34,232 nt of DNA from Bacteroidia bacterium (GCA_025999115.1 BNWW01000025.1:1-34232); one strand, 5' to 3'; shown: positions 24,401 to 33,917, numbered from the stretch's first letter. Numbers and translations: made by a program. The notes: generated from the letters alone by a model not told the origin.

Positions 24401-27400
24401 TTTATTTGGTAAATTAACCCTAACAAGGTTAATTGAGGGGATGTTTAGAACCCTAACAGGGTTTGAAACCCTGTTAGGGTTGGTAACACTCCTCGCCTCC
24501 ATTCCTGCTTTCTCCCAAATGAAAGCCCCCCACGAATGGCAAAACTACGAATCGGTTTTCGGCGTAAAAAACAACCTGCGCTTCTACGATTACGATGCGC
24601 TTCCCTACCACTCCTCCGCTCCCGCCAATGTTTTCTGGCCGGGCGATAAAATCGAATTTCAATTCCAACTAAAAAATAATACCGGCGAAAACATCTCGGA
24701 AAACGCCAAAATCGAAGTCATCCGCTACGGCGCCAAAGGGATTGCCGGCAATGTCTGGCTGCCGCAAGTGGTGCGTTTGGATTACGATAAAGTCATCGAA
24801 CAACAAGTAACTATCTTGCCGAAAGGCTATTGCAATATTTCGCTTTCCATCGACAACATCACGCAATACGGCGGCTATGCCGTGGTTTTCGATTTGGGCA
24901 AACACGGCCGGCGATTGGCCACTTCTTTCGCCTACGGCATGAAACCCAATCCCGTGAAAATGCAATATCCCAAACAGGCTTTAGACGATTTGGGGCCTGA
25001 TTTTTTAAGCCGTGTAGGCGTACAAGCCATCCGCCACGGTCTGGGTTATGTGCCGGCCACCGCCACGAATTACCGGACTATGATGCAAAATTTCGACCGC
25101 GAAATGAAGCGTTACATGGACAACAATATTACCGTCCTGATTATGATTGGCGAAGGCGGTTCGCTGATGCCTTTGGGAACGCCGCGTCCGCATCTCGACG
25201 AAAACGACCGTTTCCTTCGCACCAAACAGGATTACGTCTGGCTACCTTCGATGGATGATGATTTCAAACAATTTGTGAAAGAAATTTGCTTGAAATACGG
25301 TTGGCCGCGCGGCCCTGTTACCGCCGTTTCGCTCTGGAACGAACCATGGGAAGGCATTTCCATTTCGGGCTGGCAAGCCGATATGATGCGTTACCGCGAA
25401 ATTTATACGAAAATGGCCGAAGCCGTTTTGGAAGCGCGACAATCGGGCGCCGACGTTTTGATAGGCGGCGGCGACAGCAATTCCAATGCTTGGGACAAAT
25501 TTTTCGGCGACGGCACGATGGATTTTCTACCCATATTCGATTTCCTCTCCATCCATTACCAAGGCATGGAATCGCCCGTTTTGTATCCCGAATGGAACAA
25601 TCGCACCGACCATAAAGGCCGCGTATTAATCTGGGACACAGAAAGTTGGGTCGGAAATACCGACGACCGCATCGGATTAGTCGTTGCCGCCAACCGTTCC
25701 GCCGGATACGACCGTTCGATGGGCATCTACGGCGGTTATATGTATTCGGGCGAAAAAGCGCCGCCTTACACGACTGTTCAAACTTCGAGCGGCGCACAAC
25801 CGGTGCCGTCGGTACATTCATCGTGGTCGGCCGCAGCGGCCATGAGCGCTACGCAAAATTTAATCGGCGAGCGCGAGTTTAACCGCTTACTTTTCTCGAA
25901 CGGCCTGCCGTGGGTCATGGTTTTCGATGGATATAAAGGCAATGCCGACGACGGAACAGTGGTTATTACCGGCGATTTGGGCGATTCGTTTGGCCGTGAT
26001 AATGTGTTGTTTCGTTCGGTCAAAACGTTTTCGGAAAATGCTCAAATGATTATTCCGGCGCATCCCTCGTTTCAAGTATTTGATTTTTATGGAAATAAGA
26101 TTAGTCCGAGTAAAAATCAATACAATATCCCGATTAATATTCAAGGTTATTTTTTGCGTACCAACGGACAAAAAGGTTCGTTCAACCGCCTTTTAAAAGC
26201 CATTCAATCCGCTGAAATCGAAGGCTTGGAACCGGTGGAAATTATCGCCAAAGATTTTACGGCCGCCATTGCCTCGCAACCGGAAATGGAGCTTGTGCTG
26301 ACCAATGTTTTGAATCGCAATATTAAAGGAAAAATACAAATCCAAATCGGAAATCTGCAATTAAACTATCCGCAACAAGTTTCGATTTCGGCCAACGAAA
26401 CCAAAACAGTAAAAGTGAAAATCATTGCAGGACAAGCCAATGCCGACAATTCATATCCGCTTGAAGCGATTTTCGACGGTGGAAACGACGGCCGCGTAAC
26501 ACACAACGAAACAATGCACGTAAACCTGATTGCTCGCCGCAACATCGTGGTGGACGGTCAATTAGACGATTGGCAAAATGTTATTCCCCAGTCGGTTAAA
26601 GGTTCGTCCGAAGCAAGTATCTCCTTAACGGAAGCCGCTTGGTTTCCGTTTGAAAAATTCGATCAAAACGCCGAAGGTTTAGCCAACGGCTACTTGGCCT
26701 ACGACGACGATTATTTCTATTTCGCCGCCAAAACGGCCGATAAAACACCCAACCCAGGCGCTTTGCGGTTTGAAAACCGGAACGACGACGATTATTTTTA
26801 TCCCGATACGGCCTATATGCAGACCATTAACGCGATGCAAACCCTTGTTGCAAAAGATTATTTGGAAAATTCGACTACCACGCAATCCATCGGCATCGAC
26901 TTGGATTTACCGACGGATAAGATAACGAAAACATCGCTTTATTTCCCGAATATCGCTCAACCCGGCGTTGCGGTAACGGTTTACGACCGCGAAACAGGCA
27001 AAGAATTATTAACCGACCGCACCGACCAACTCTGGAACGGATTTTACCTTTCCTTGCATCTCTCGGGAAAAATCAGAATTCGTTGCTCGGCTTATGGATG
27101 GTGGTACACGGCCAAACTTTCGGGCGTTTATTTCGATGCATCCGGTTTGCCCGCTACCGGAAAAACGTTCGCCGCTTTGGACGGTAAAGATTTCGATAAT
27201 AAAAACGAATACGGAAAAATCGCTTCATGCGTCGTTCGTCATGGCGTGCTTGACACGACATCCCCCGGCATTACCAAAATAACATTAGTGAACGAAGACG
27301 ATCTCATCGCCTTAGCCTGGCCAGAAGGCGTTCGCCGCTTTACTTACCGCAAACGCCCGGCCTTGCCGGATGGTTGTTCGGGACAATTTTTCGACAATAT

Positions 27401-27893
27401 CCTCCTCGCTTTCAATGTATTACATATTGGAGAAGACGGAATGGAAGCCCACAGCAAAGGGGTTATGCCGCGCTACACAGGCTACAAATGCACCGATTAC
27501 GAATATGCTTTAAACACAGTTGCCGAAGAATACGGCGGCGGTTTTGAAATCTGGCGGATGCTGGTTCCGGGAATGCCGCGCAAACATTTTTATCCGCGAC
27601 AAGGTAAATCGCCCTTCGACGGCGCCGTAAAAGAGGGCAAATTAATCACACGCCGCGACGGCAACACACTCTACACCGAATGCGCCATTCCTTGGAGCGA
27701 AATTCCCGGCGTGAAAACCGCTTTGGACAAAGGCGAAAAAATCAAATTCTCTTTCCGCGTGAACGACGACGGAGCGCCTGCTGCTTGCATGGAATTAGCC
27801 AAAAATCGTAGTGTGTCGAAGAAAAATTCACGGGCTTTTCATCCCGATTGGAAGGAACATTGGGCGAATGAAGTGGAGTTTGGGTGGGAATGA
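24387..27893 (+). CDS. Secreted clan GH-A-like glycosidase with CBM9-like region
   Basis: The open frame gives 1168 residues. A second start at 24441 (Met19, preceded by GAGGGG) gives a more normal signal peptide (MFRTLTGFETLLGLV then TLLASIPAFSQ). Codons for RTLTGFETLLGLV come from the right 33-bp palindrome, so part of the signal peptide derives from repeat DNA. The mature protein has a beta-rich N-terminal region (about 45-190) and a TIM-barrel region (about 200-500) with LWNEPWEG (E319, candidate acid/base) and IWDTESWVG (E419, candidate nucleophile), the pattern of a retaining clan GH-A enzyme. A long Ig-like linker (about 600-710) and a CBM9-like C-terminal half (from VDGQLDDWQ to EVEFGWE) follow. 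I could not place it in a defined GH family. It ends the plus-strand gene train with no clear terminator. Confidence 0.85.
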   Translation: MKIFNLFGKLTLTRLIEGMFRTLTGFETLLGLVTLLASIPAFSQMKAPHEWQNYESVFGVKNNLRFYDYDALPYHSSAPANVFWPGDKIEFQFQLKNNTGENISENAKIEVIRYGAKGIAGNVWLPQVVRLDYDKVIEQQVTILPKGYCNISLSIDNITQYGGYAVVFDLGKHGRRLATSFAYGMKPNPVKMQYPKQALDDLGPDFLSRVGVQAIRHGLGYVPATATNYRTMMQNFDREMKRYMDNNITVLIMIGEGGSLMPLGTPRPHLDENDRFLRTKQDYVWLPSMDDDFKQFVKEICLKYGWPRGPVTAVSLWNEPWEGISISGWQADMMRYREIYTKMAEAVLEARQSGADVLIGGGDSNSNAWDKFFGDGTMDFLPIFDFLSIHYQGMESPVLYPEWNNRTDHKGRVLIWDTESWVGNTDDRIGLVVAANRSAGYDRSMGIYGGYMYSGEKAPPYTTVQTSSGAQPVPSVHSSWSAAAAMSATQNLIGEREFNRLLFSNGLPWVMVFDGYKGNADDGTVVITGDLGDSFGRDNVLFRSVKTFSENAQMIIPAHPSFQVFDFYGNKISPSKNQYNIPINIQGYFLRTNGQKGSFNRLLKAIQSAEIEGLEPVEIIAKDFTAAIASQPEMELVLTNVLNRNIKGKIQIQIGNLQLNYPQQVSISANETKTVKVKIIAGQANADNSYPLEAIFDGGNDGRVTHNETMHVNLIARRNIVVDGQLDDWQNVIPQSVKGSSEASISLTEAAWFPFEKFDQNAEGLANGYLAYDDDYFYFAAKTADKTPNPGALRFENRNDDDYFYPDTAYMQTINAMQTLVAKDYLENSTTTQSIGIDLDLPTDKITKTSLYFPNIAQPGVAVTVYDRETGKELLTDRTDQLWNGFYLSLHLSGKIRIRCSAYGWWYTAKLSGVYFDASGLPATGKTFAALDGKDFDNKNEYGKIASCVVRHGVLDTTSPGITKITLVNEDDLIALAWPEGVRRFTYRKRPALPDGCSGQFFDNILLAFNVLHIGEDGMEAHSKGVMPRYTGYKCTDYEYALNTVAEEYGGGFEIWRMLVPGMPRKHFYPRQGKSPFDGAVKEGKLITRRDGNTLYTECAIPWSEIPGVKTALDKGEKIKFSFRVNDDGAPAACMELAKNRSVSKKNSRAFHPDWKEHWANEVEFGWE
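24412..24434. repeat. Small inverted repeat beside the right palindrome
   Basis: AATTAACC (24412-24419) and GGTTAATT (24427-24434) form a perfect 8-bp stem with a 7-nt loop. It stands 14 bp before the right 33-bp palindrome, mirroring the extra hairpin that precedes the left copy, so each insertion may be a hairpin plus palindrome pair. The loop contains CTAACAA, resembling the palindrome core. Confidence 0.7.
24449..24481. repeat. 33-bp perfect palindrome, right copy
   Basis: This is base-for-base identical to the copy at 23712-23744. It is read in frame as part of the glycosidase N-terminus, in the frame that has no stop codon. Transcribed, it could form a strong hairpin close to the start codon and lower translation. 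Confidence 0.95.
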
Positions 27894-27955
27894 ATTAATG
27901 CTTTTGAGGGACTATTGTATTTTTATTGTAAAATATCGCTCTCTTTGTGCAATGT

Positions 27956-28048
27956 TTATCGCGGAGCGATAAGACGGCCTATCAGGTCATTCCGAAGCCG
28001 CAGGCGAGGAATCTCCTGTCAGGCGTTCATCAGCTAAATTAATGTTTA
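27956..28048. repeat. Composite palindromic repeat with apparent nested element
   Basis: The stretch between the convergent genes has TTATCGC-GGA-GCGATAA (27956-27972, perfect hairpin). Then comes a GTCATTCC to GGAATCTC palindromic repeat (27986-28014) of a type common in Bacteroidota. Last is GCTAAATTAATGTTTA (28033-28048), which recurs exactly at 34079-34094. In the second location GCGATAA and this 16-mer are only 5 nt apart; here 60 nt lie between, including the GTCATTCC palindrome, as if it had inserted into an older repeat. Confidence 0.7.
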
Positions 28049-28090
28049 ATCGAATTACTGCAAATCCCCAAATATCATTTCATCAAAGTC

Positions 28091-28123
28091 AAAAAAACGC
28101 CCCCGAAACACGGAGGCGTTTTT
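28091..28123 (-). terminator. Intrinsic terminator of the giant adhesin gene
   Basis: A GC-rich stem CGCC-C-CCG / CGG-A-GGCG (28098-28105 with 28111-28118, one mismatch, loop AAACA) is flanked by A7 on the left and T5 on the right. Read on the minus strand it follows the stop at 28147 by about 25 bp and ends in a T-run. The flanking A and T runs could also let it stop plus-strand transcription from the glycosidase gene. Confidence 0.85.
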
Positions 28124-28146
28124 CTTATTTACCAAATCTAAGGATT

Positions 28147-31100
28147 TTATTTTACCAATACCTTATGGATAACGGTTTGTCCTTTAGATTGAACGTTCAC
28201 AATATATGCACCTTGCACCAAATCAATAACCAATTCCTTATCGACTACCTTTTGCGATGTCAGCAAGTTACCCGTTACCGTATATACGGCTACCGAAGTA
28301 CCTAATTCATAATTGCTTACGTGTAATTTTTGGTTAGCTGCATAAACCGAACCGGTGGACACTTGGTGGATTCCTACATTTTGAAGGGTAGTGAACGACC
28401 AAGTAATCGGAGTGCCTGCATTTTGTGCATCATAAGCACCTACTACATTCGATGGAACAGATACGGTATAAGTTTTACCATATTCAAACGCATCGTGATT
28501 AATCACTACTTTGCTGGATGGTGAAACCGGTCCATTGTTCACAAAATCAACACCACTAACAGCATTGCCTTCTGCATCGGTAATCGTAATTACAGGACGT
28601 ACTGGGCGTGGTAATCCAAATCCGCCTGCCCAAGTCGTTACTTCCTTGTTGAATTCTATGGCTACTTCTGCATCCAACGTTACATTGGAATCGTTATCTT
28701 CCGGCGTTGTCGTATAGCTCAACTCTTCTTCTGTCGAGAACGTCCAAACAATATCTTCCGACAAGCCATTGATCGCGGTGGTAGGAATAACAATCGTATA
28801 ATCCGTTCCGTAATCTAATGTCGGACGTAATAACACTTTAGATGACAATATATCGCTTCCGGAGTACCATCCGGATGCCAATTCGGCTGTAATCGGTTCA
28901 TCGTTAATCGTAATGCCTGCTAACGAACTGCCTGCAATGGACTTATCGAACTGAATAGAGAATGCTGTCGTACTCGTTACCGATACATCGGTTGCACCTT
29001 TAACCGGAGAAAATTCTATAGCTTCAGGCGCCGCTTCCGTCTTAAACGACCAAGTAATATCGCCCGGATAATCATTCTGATCCACATACGAACCGTTCTT
29101 AATTTCTACGTCATAATCAGTATTGTATTCCAATGTGCTTCCTTCCTGCAAAGTAATGGTAATTTTGTTGTCCGAAACACTATACGCAACCGAAATACCT
29201 TCTACCTGTTGATCACCTGCGAATAACTTCACATCTTGCGGACGTGGGCTACTTGCCCAATTCGGAGCGCGATCGAATGATACCGAAATGGCGGTGTTCA
29301 CAGGAACATTCGTCGCATCTTTAGAAGGAGTATAAGTCGGTTGTAAAGCTGTAGCCGTAGTAAACGACCAAACCGTATCGGTCTGCAAACCTTCGATAGA
29401 GCCGGCCGGAACCGTAACTGTATAAACCGTATTGTGTACAAACGGATTGGTCGCCGTGTGATTGATATTCAAAGTGCTATCGTTCTTTGCAATAACAACC
29501 GGGAACGCGTTATCTCCAGCTTTAACCGTAATACCTGCGCCACTATTAACCAACGTAATGGGTTGATCGAAAACAACCGAGATATTTAGAGCAATTGATA
29601 CACCGGTAGCATCAGCGGCCGGAGTAGTAGTAACTATACTACGAACCAAATCAATTTTAATATCATCCAAAAAGAGAGTAAATTCTCCGGTATTTTGGAA
29701 GATAACGTACTTGGTATTACCCGGTACTACAAACGAATATTGTTTCCAACCTGCTTCATTGCCGGGGAATGTAGAAGTTTCCACTTGCGTATTTCCGGTA
29801 AAAGAAGTTACTTCATTGTCGGTCGTAGAATAACCTACCGTCCATGGAGCATTGGTATAAGCCCACATCCAATAGGTAACTACTTTAGACGTTTCGGTTG
29901 TCTGCAATTCGGGTGTAATCAAATATAAATTGCCATTAGCATTCAATCGCCATCCCCACTGACCATCCGTGGTGTGGTTTGTATTTTGCGGAGTGTGATA
30001 GTTATCTTTCCAACAAGGCGACAAACTTTCTTCGGTTACGGCTGTTTCAAAATCTTCGGTAAACGGAAGCGTTCTAAGTTCGCAAATCGTATTTTTTACA
30101 GTAACTGGGAGCGTATCGTTAGCTAAATTTTCATCGCCGGCCAATGCTATATACGCTTTGATAGTATGGTTTCCACCTGCAGAAAGGTCTGCTGTGGCTG
30201 TAAACGGATAAGTGATTTCAGCTTGCGGAGCAATCGCTTCACCTGAGTAAATTTCATCTCCTACGGCAACATTACCGTCCACATCAAACTTAACGGCAAA
30301 ACCGGAAGCCGGTTGGGTGCCCAAGTTTTTGATTTTTACGCTTACCGGAGCGGTTGCCGACAAATTAACGCCGGAGGCAGCCGTAGTTACTTCGGTAACT
30401 GTCAAATCGTTAGCCACTATCGGTTCTACAGAGAAATCATCAAGGTAAATATAATACTTATATCCATCACTATATGCTTGGAAAGCAAAACCATAGTTAC
30501 CTTCGTAACCGGTAATGACTTGCTCATACTCAGTCCAAACAGTAGGCAGATCAACTTCTTGAGACCATAATTTATTCGCCGGATCAGCAGTAGCAGCGGC
30601 TATCGTTGGGTCAGGTGTAATATAGAATGCCAATTTTTCTTGATCACCCACAGCGTGGCGTTTATACCAAAATTTAATAGTGTATTGCTTGGCAGCTTCC
30701 AACTGTACTTGAGGTGAGAACAACCAGTCATTGCCCACAACGCCACTCGCAGAATATCCGTATCGTATAGCTTTATCGGTACTTGTATCTGAATGACCTC
30801 CGCCTTGCGTTGTCCAAGTTACATTGTCTCCATTACCATCAACAATTACCCAACAAGGGGATAGCGGCGAATTAAAATCTTCGGAAAGGCGTGTAAGTGG
30901 TGCACAGATCGTATTGTAAATAGTGTCAGTTGTCGTATCGTTCGTTACATCAGCATCTCCGTCCGCTTTCGTATAGGCTTTAATCACATTATCGCCTTCA
31001 ACAAAATCAGCAGCCAAAGTAGTAAACGAAACATTGAGAGTGCCGCCTATGGCAATTGCACTGCCTATGGATTGAACCACTTCAGTCCCGCCATTCAGCG

Positions 31101-33861
31101 TATAGGCAACCGGTGTGGTGGCAGGAAGTTCTACTCCACCATAATTTTTAACGGTAACCGTTACTTCTTGCTGCGATAAATTGACACCATTTACCGGAGC
31201 TGTAATGGCTGTAACTCCTGCATCGGGAACCAACAATAATTCGCGAACTTCTAAATCGTCAATAGCAATATAGTATGGCGAACCTGTTACCTTGGCTTTA
31301 ATTACAATGTAATATTCACCTGTCGTTTCAGGGGTAAATAAGCCTTCATATTCCTGATAAGCAGGTGTAACAGAGGTAACCGGGCTTCCTATTCTCTGTA
31401 CGAAAGAGTTATCCGAAACTTTGTAAAGACTTGCATACAATTCGTGTCCTGAAGAGGTATTTTCGCTGGCATACCATAAAGAGAATTTATAGGCTTGCCC
31501 ACCGGTAAATGCGAAAGGTTGCGTAGTAATACTGTCGTTAGCATAATATCTGAAATAAGCATAACCGGAACCTGTGCGTGGAGCGCTACCCCAATATGTC
31601 GAAGCTGGATTGATAAATGTATAGCTGTTAAGGTTAGTTGCACTCCAACAACCCGTGCGCAAGGTATTCAGAGGTAAATCTTCAAAACCTTCCGACCATG
31701 GGAATGAAGATACGGGAGTACAAACCGTATTGGTAATTTGTACGGTAATTGTATCGTTCGACAAATCCGTATCGCCTGCTGCTTCTACCCAAACTTTAAT
31801 AGTATAAGCGCCATCGGCCGACAAATCGGCTTTCGTTGGAAACTCATAATCAGTTCCTGCTCCTGAAGCAAGGCTGGTTATGCTTCCTGCAACCGGTGCA
31901 TTTGCGTTGATTTGATATTTAACTGTCAAACTATTTAAAGTTTGCAAACCGTAGTTTTCGACATGCGCTTTAATGCTTACATCGCTGGGCAAATTGAGTC
32001 CGCTTTGCAGACCCAATATGGATTTAACAGCTGCATCCACATCGGAAGCTTCTTTGATTACAATATCGTCTATATAAAGGTAAGTGGTTTGAACATCCAC
32101 ATTGTAATTGATAGCTACATATTTTGCATTGCCCGGAACCAACGTGCGGTATTCTTTCCATTCCGTAGTAGCATCGCTAACCGTTTCAAGCCAAGTGAAA
32201 GCCGTTAGATCGCGCGTAGTAGTGGAATAACCCACACGGAATTTTTCGGTATAAGACTGAGCTCTTTGGTATTTGAACGATACATCTTTCTGTTTAGCCG
32301 TAGGAGCTAAAGTGGGTGCAATTAAATATTGATAAAAACGATCGGATGCCTCTCCCGTTACATTGGAGATCGATGCAAACCGCCATACATAACCCTGTGC
32401 GCCACTTGTATTGTAACGCGCAAAATAACTTGCATTTTGCGTATTATTGGTTATCGGTTGCCAACATTCGCTTAAAACAGCCGTAAAGTTTTCCGAAACG
32501 GAAGTAACGCCTGCGCATGCTGTATTCGTAACGGTTCTTTCTTTGGCATCATCACCCGAAATAGCATCATTTGCCCAAGCTGTATAAACTTTAATAGTGT
32601 GCGGTCCTCCAACCGAAAGATCGGCTTTTGCCGTAAATGTAAAGACAGCTTCTGTATTGGGAGCAATAGTTTCTGTGAAAGTTTCCTCTACATAAACGCC
32701 TGTATCCACAATAAAACGCACTGGAAAATTAGTAGCCGGTTGACTACCGGCATTTTTAATTTTAACGCTTACCGTTTCATTTCCTAAATCCCATCCGCTT
32801 TTCGGAGTAACGATTTCGGTAACTCCCACATTGTAATCGGCAACTTCTTCAATAGACACATCGTCTAAGTTCCATGCATGAGAATTGTTTCCCCGATAAC
32901 GGAATGCAATATAAATGGATTGACCGGCATAAGAGCTCAAATCAATATCGCTCTCAACCCACGAATCGGCAACCGATGCAGGCGACCATACTTCTGTGGT
33001 AAAATTCGTAGTATCCTTTCCTGCAGTAGATATCAATACGCTGTTTTTCGCTCCTTTTGCAGCGGTGTAATCTCCCGGATATTGATTGCGTGACCAAAAT
33101 TTTAACTTATACGATTTCCCTGCTCCCAATACAAATTGCGGAGAAATTAACCACCCCGATTGTACTCCGGCTGTCGAATTATAATTATGTTTTATAGAAG
33201 CAGTTCCGGAATGAACGTATGCTGTTGTGGTATTCCGCGCCCACGTTATAGATGCTCCTACCTTTTTTTCTGTAGTCCAGTTCGGATATGTTGCAGCATC
33301 AAAACTTTCTGCAAACGGAAATTCTGTGATTATATCAGACGGAACCTCCACTTCTTCAATGTTAATATCATCTATAAAAAGATAAGGATCGGTAGTTATT
33401 CCTTTAAATCCCAAATGATAAGTACCACCCGTTATTGCCCTATAATTATAAGAACTTTGAGTAGTTGATGTAGTACCTAAATCCGGCGTATAAAGCAATT
33501 TAGTACCTGTTGTTGTAATAGTACCGGCATCAGTGCCAGCATACAATTCCAAAATCGCTCCGGAAGCTCTTCTTCCCCAAAACGAAATATTGTAGGTTTT
33601 ACCGGCAACAAGGGTAAATCCCGGACTCACCAATACACTTCCAGTTGTTTCGCTACCGGCAGGAATTAAAGCAGAAGCCGTATTAAGGCCATGCCCTTGA
33701 ATGATTTGATTACCAACGATCCATGACCATGGGGCGTCTTTCTGTGTCCACGCATCAAATGCGGCTTGATTGGTAAAATCTTCATGGAAGACTGCATCAG
33801 CCCATGCCCAACTGAAACTCAGCAGCAGAGTTGATAAAAATAAGTAAATTCTTTTTCTCAT
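28147..33861 (-). CDS. Giant modular T9SS-secreted adhesin (cleaved-adhesin / choice-of-anchor J)
   Basis: This 1904-residue protein has a signal peptide (1-21, ending WAWA). Six cleaved-adhesin (choice-of-anchor J) modules follow, starting near residues 24, 184, 454, 725, 993 and 1268; each begins like FxExF and ends with a phrase such as YLYIDDIVI or YIYLDDFSV. Several are separated by CARDB-like Ig domains (DLSxxGxHTIKxY, then NDT, then NTxC). Residues about 1408-1825 hold four Big_5-type Ig repeats (DATNVPVNTAISVSFD to ITWSFKT). The last 75 residues are a T9SS sorting domain (LHVSNYELGTSVAVYTVTG to IHKVLVK). Related modules occur in gingipain and HagA-type adhesins. No protease domain is present, so it is probably a surface adhesin. 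It stands alone with its own promoter and terminator, next to an rRNA operon. Confidence 0.92.
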   Translation of the reverse strand: MRKRIYLFLSTLLLSFSWAWADAVFHEDFTNQAAFDAWTQKDAPWSWIVGNQIIQGHGLNTASALIPAGSETTGSVLVSPGFTLVAGKTYNISFWGRRASGAILELYAGTDAGTITTTGTKLLYTPDLGTTSTTQSSYNYRAITGGTYHLGFKGITTDPYLFIDDINIEEVEVPSDIITEFPFAESFDAATYPNWTTEKKVGASITWARNTTTAYVHSGTASIKHNYNSTAGVQSGWLISPQFVLGAGKSYKLKFWSRNQYPGDYTAAKGAKNSVLISTAGKDTTNFTTEVWSPASVADSWVESDIDLSSYAGQSIYIAFRYRGNNSHAWNLDDVSIEEVADYNVGVTEIVTPKSGWDLGNETVSVKIKNAGSQPATNFPVRFIVDTGVYVEETFTETIAPNTEAVFTFTAKADLSVGGPHTIKVYTAWANDAISGDDAKERTVTNTACAGVTSVSENFTAVLSECWQPITNNTQNASYFARYNTSGAQGYVWRFASISNVTGEASDRFYQYLIAPTLAPTAKQKDVSFKYQRAQSYTEKFRVGYSTTTRDLTAFTWLETVSDATTEWKEYRTLVPGNAKYVAINYNVDVQTTYLYIDDIVIKEASDVDAAVKSILGLQSGLNLPSDVSIKAHVENYGLQTLNSLTVKYQINANAPVAGSITSLASGAGTDYEFPTKADLSADGAYTIKVWVEAAGDTDLSNDTITVQITNTVCTPVSSFPWSEGFEDLPLNTLRTGCWSATNLNSYTFINPASTYWGSAPRTGSGYAYFRYYANDSITTQPFAFTGGQAYKFSLWYASENTSSGHELYASLYKVSDNSFVQRIGSPVTSVTPAYQEYEGLFTPETTGEYYIVIKAKVTGSPYYIAIDDLEVRELLLVPDAGVTAITAPVNGVNLSQQEVTVTVKNYGGVELPATTPVAYTLNGGTEVVQSIGSAIAIGGTLNVSFTTLAADFVEGDNVIKAYTKADGDADVTNDTTTDTIYNTICAPLTRLSEDFNSPLSPCWVIVDGNGDNVTWTTQGGGHSDTSTDKAIRYGYSASGVVGNDWLFSPQVQLEAAKQYTIKFWYKRHAVGDQEKLAFYITPDPTIAAATADPANKLWSQEVDLPTVWTEYEQVITGYEGNYGFAFQAYSDGYKYYIYLDDFSVEPIVANDLTVTEVTTAASGVNLSATAPVSVKIKNLGTQPASGFAVKFDVDGNVAVGDEIYSGEAIAPQAEITYPFTATADLSAGGNHTIKAYIALAGDENLANDTLPVTVKNTICELRTLPFTEDFETAVTEESLSPCWKDNYHTPQNTNHTTDGQWGWRLNANGNLYLITPELQTTETSKVVTYWMWAYTNAPWTVGYSTTDNEVTSFTGNTQVETSTFPGNEAGWKQYSFVVPGNTKYVIFQNTGEFTLFLDDIKIDLVRSIVTTTPAADATGVSIALNISVVFDQPITLVNSGAGITVKAGDNAFPVVIAKNDSTLNINHTATNPFVHNTVYTVTVPAGSIEGLQTDTVWSFTTATALQPTYTPSKDATNVPVNTAISVSFDRAPNWASSPRPQDVKLFAGDQQVEGISVAYSVSDNKITITLQEGSTLEYNTDYDVEIKNGSYVDQNDYPGDITWSFKTEAAPEAIEFSPVKGATDVSVTSTTAFSIQFDKSIAGSSLAGITINDEPITAELASGWYSGSDILSSKVLLRPTLDYGTDYTIVIPTTAINGLSEDIVWTFSTEEELSYTTTPEDNDSNVTLDAEVAIEFNKEVTTWAGGFGLPRPVRPVITITDAEGNAVSGVDFVNNGPVSPSSKVVINHDAFEYGKTYTVSVPSNVVGAYDAQNAGTPITWSFTTLQNVGIHQVSTGSVYAANQKLHVSNYELGTSVAVYTVTGNLLTSQKVVDKELVIDLVQGAYIVNVQSKGQTVIHKVLVK

Positions 33862-33909
33862 ACTTCTTAAAAAATTATTAGTAAATATTAAATAAAATTA
33901 AACAAGTTG

Positions 33910-33917
33910 CAAATGTA
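33910..33917 (-). promoter_or_regulatory. Candidate -7 box of the giant adhesin gene
   Basis: On the minus strand TACATTTG (33917-33910) matches TAnnTTTG, 49 bp before the ATG at 33861. The expected TTTG upstream is poor, so only the -7 element is supported. Confidence 0.5.

Larger units (their letters stand above)
23712..24481 (+). mobile_element. RAYT transposase gene flanked by identical palindromes (REPtron-like)
   Basis: A single-domain Y1 transposase gene of the REP-associated type is bracketed by two identical 33-bp palindromes (23712-23744, 24449-24481), the layout of a REPtron. It lies in sense inside a gene series otherwise joined by overlaps. The stranded gene end between the left palindrome and the transposase suggests that the palindromes entered separately rather than as the ends of one unit. 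Confidence 0.55.

Noticed and set aside
23712..24481. CRISPR-like or telomere-like repeat because of the repeated AACCCT units
   Set aside because: There are only two copies, 704 bp apart, each a perfect palindrome, with a transposase gene and no regular spacers between; AACCCT is part of the palindrome arms.
28147..33861. Gingipain-type protease
   Set aside because: The cleaved-adhesin modules resemble gingipain adhesin domains, but no cysteine-protease domain is seen anywhere in the 1904 residues.
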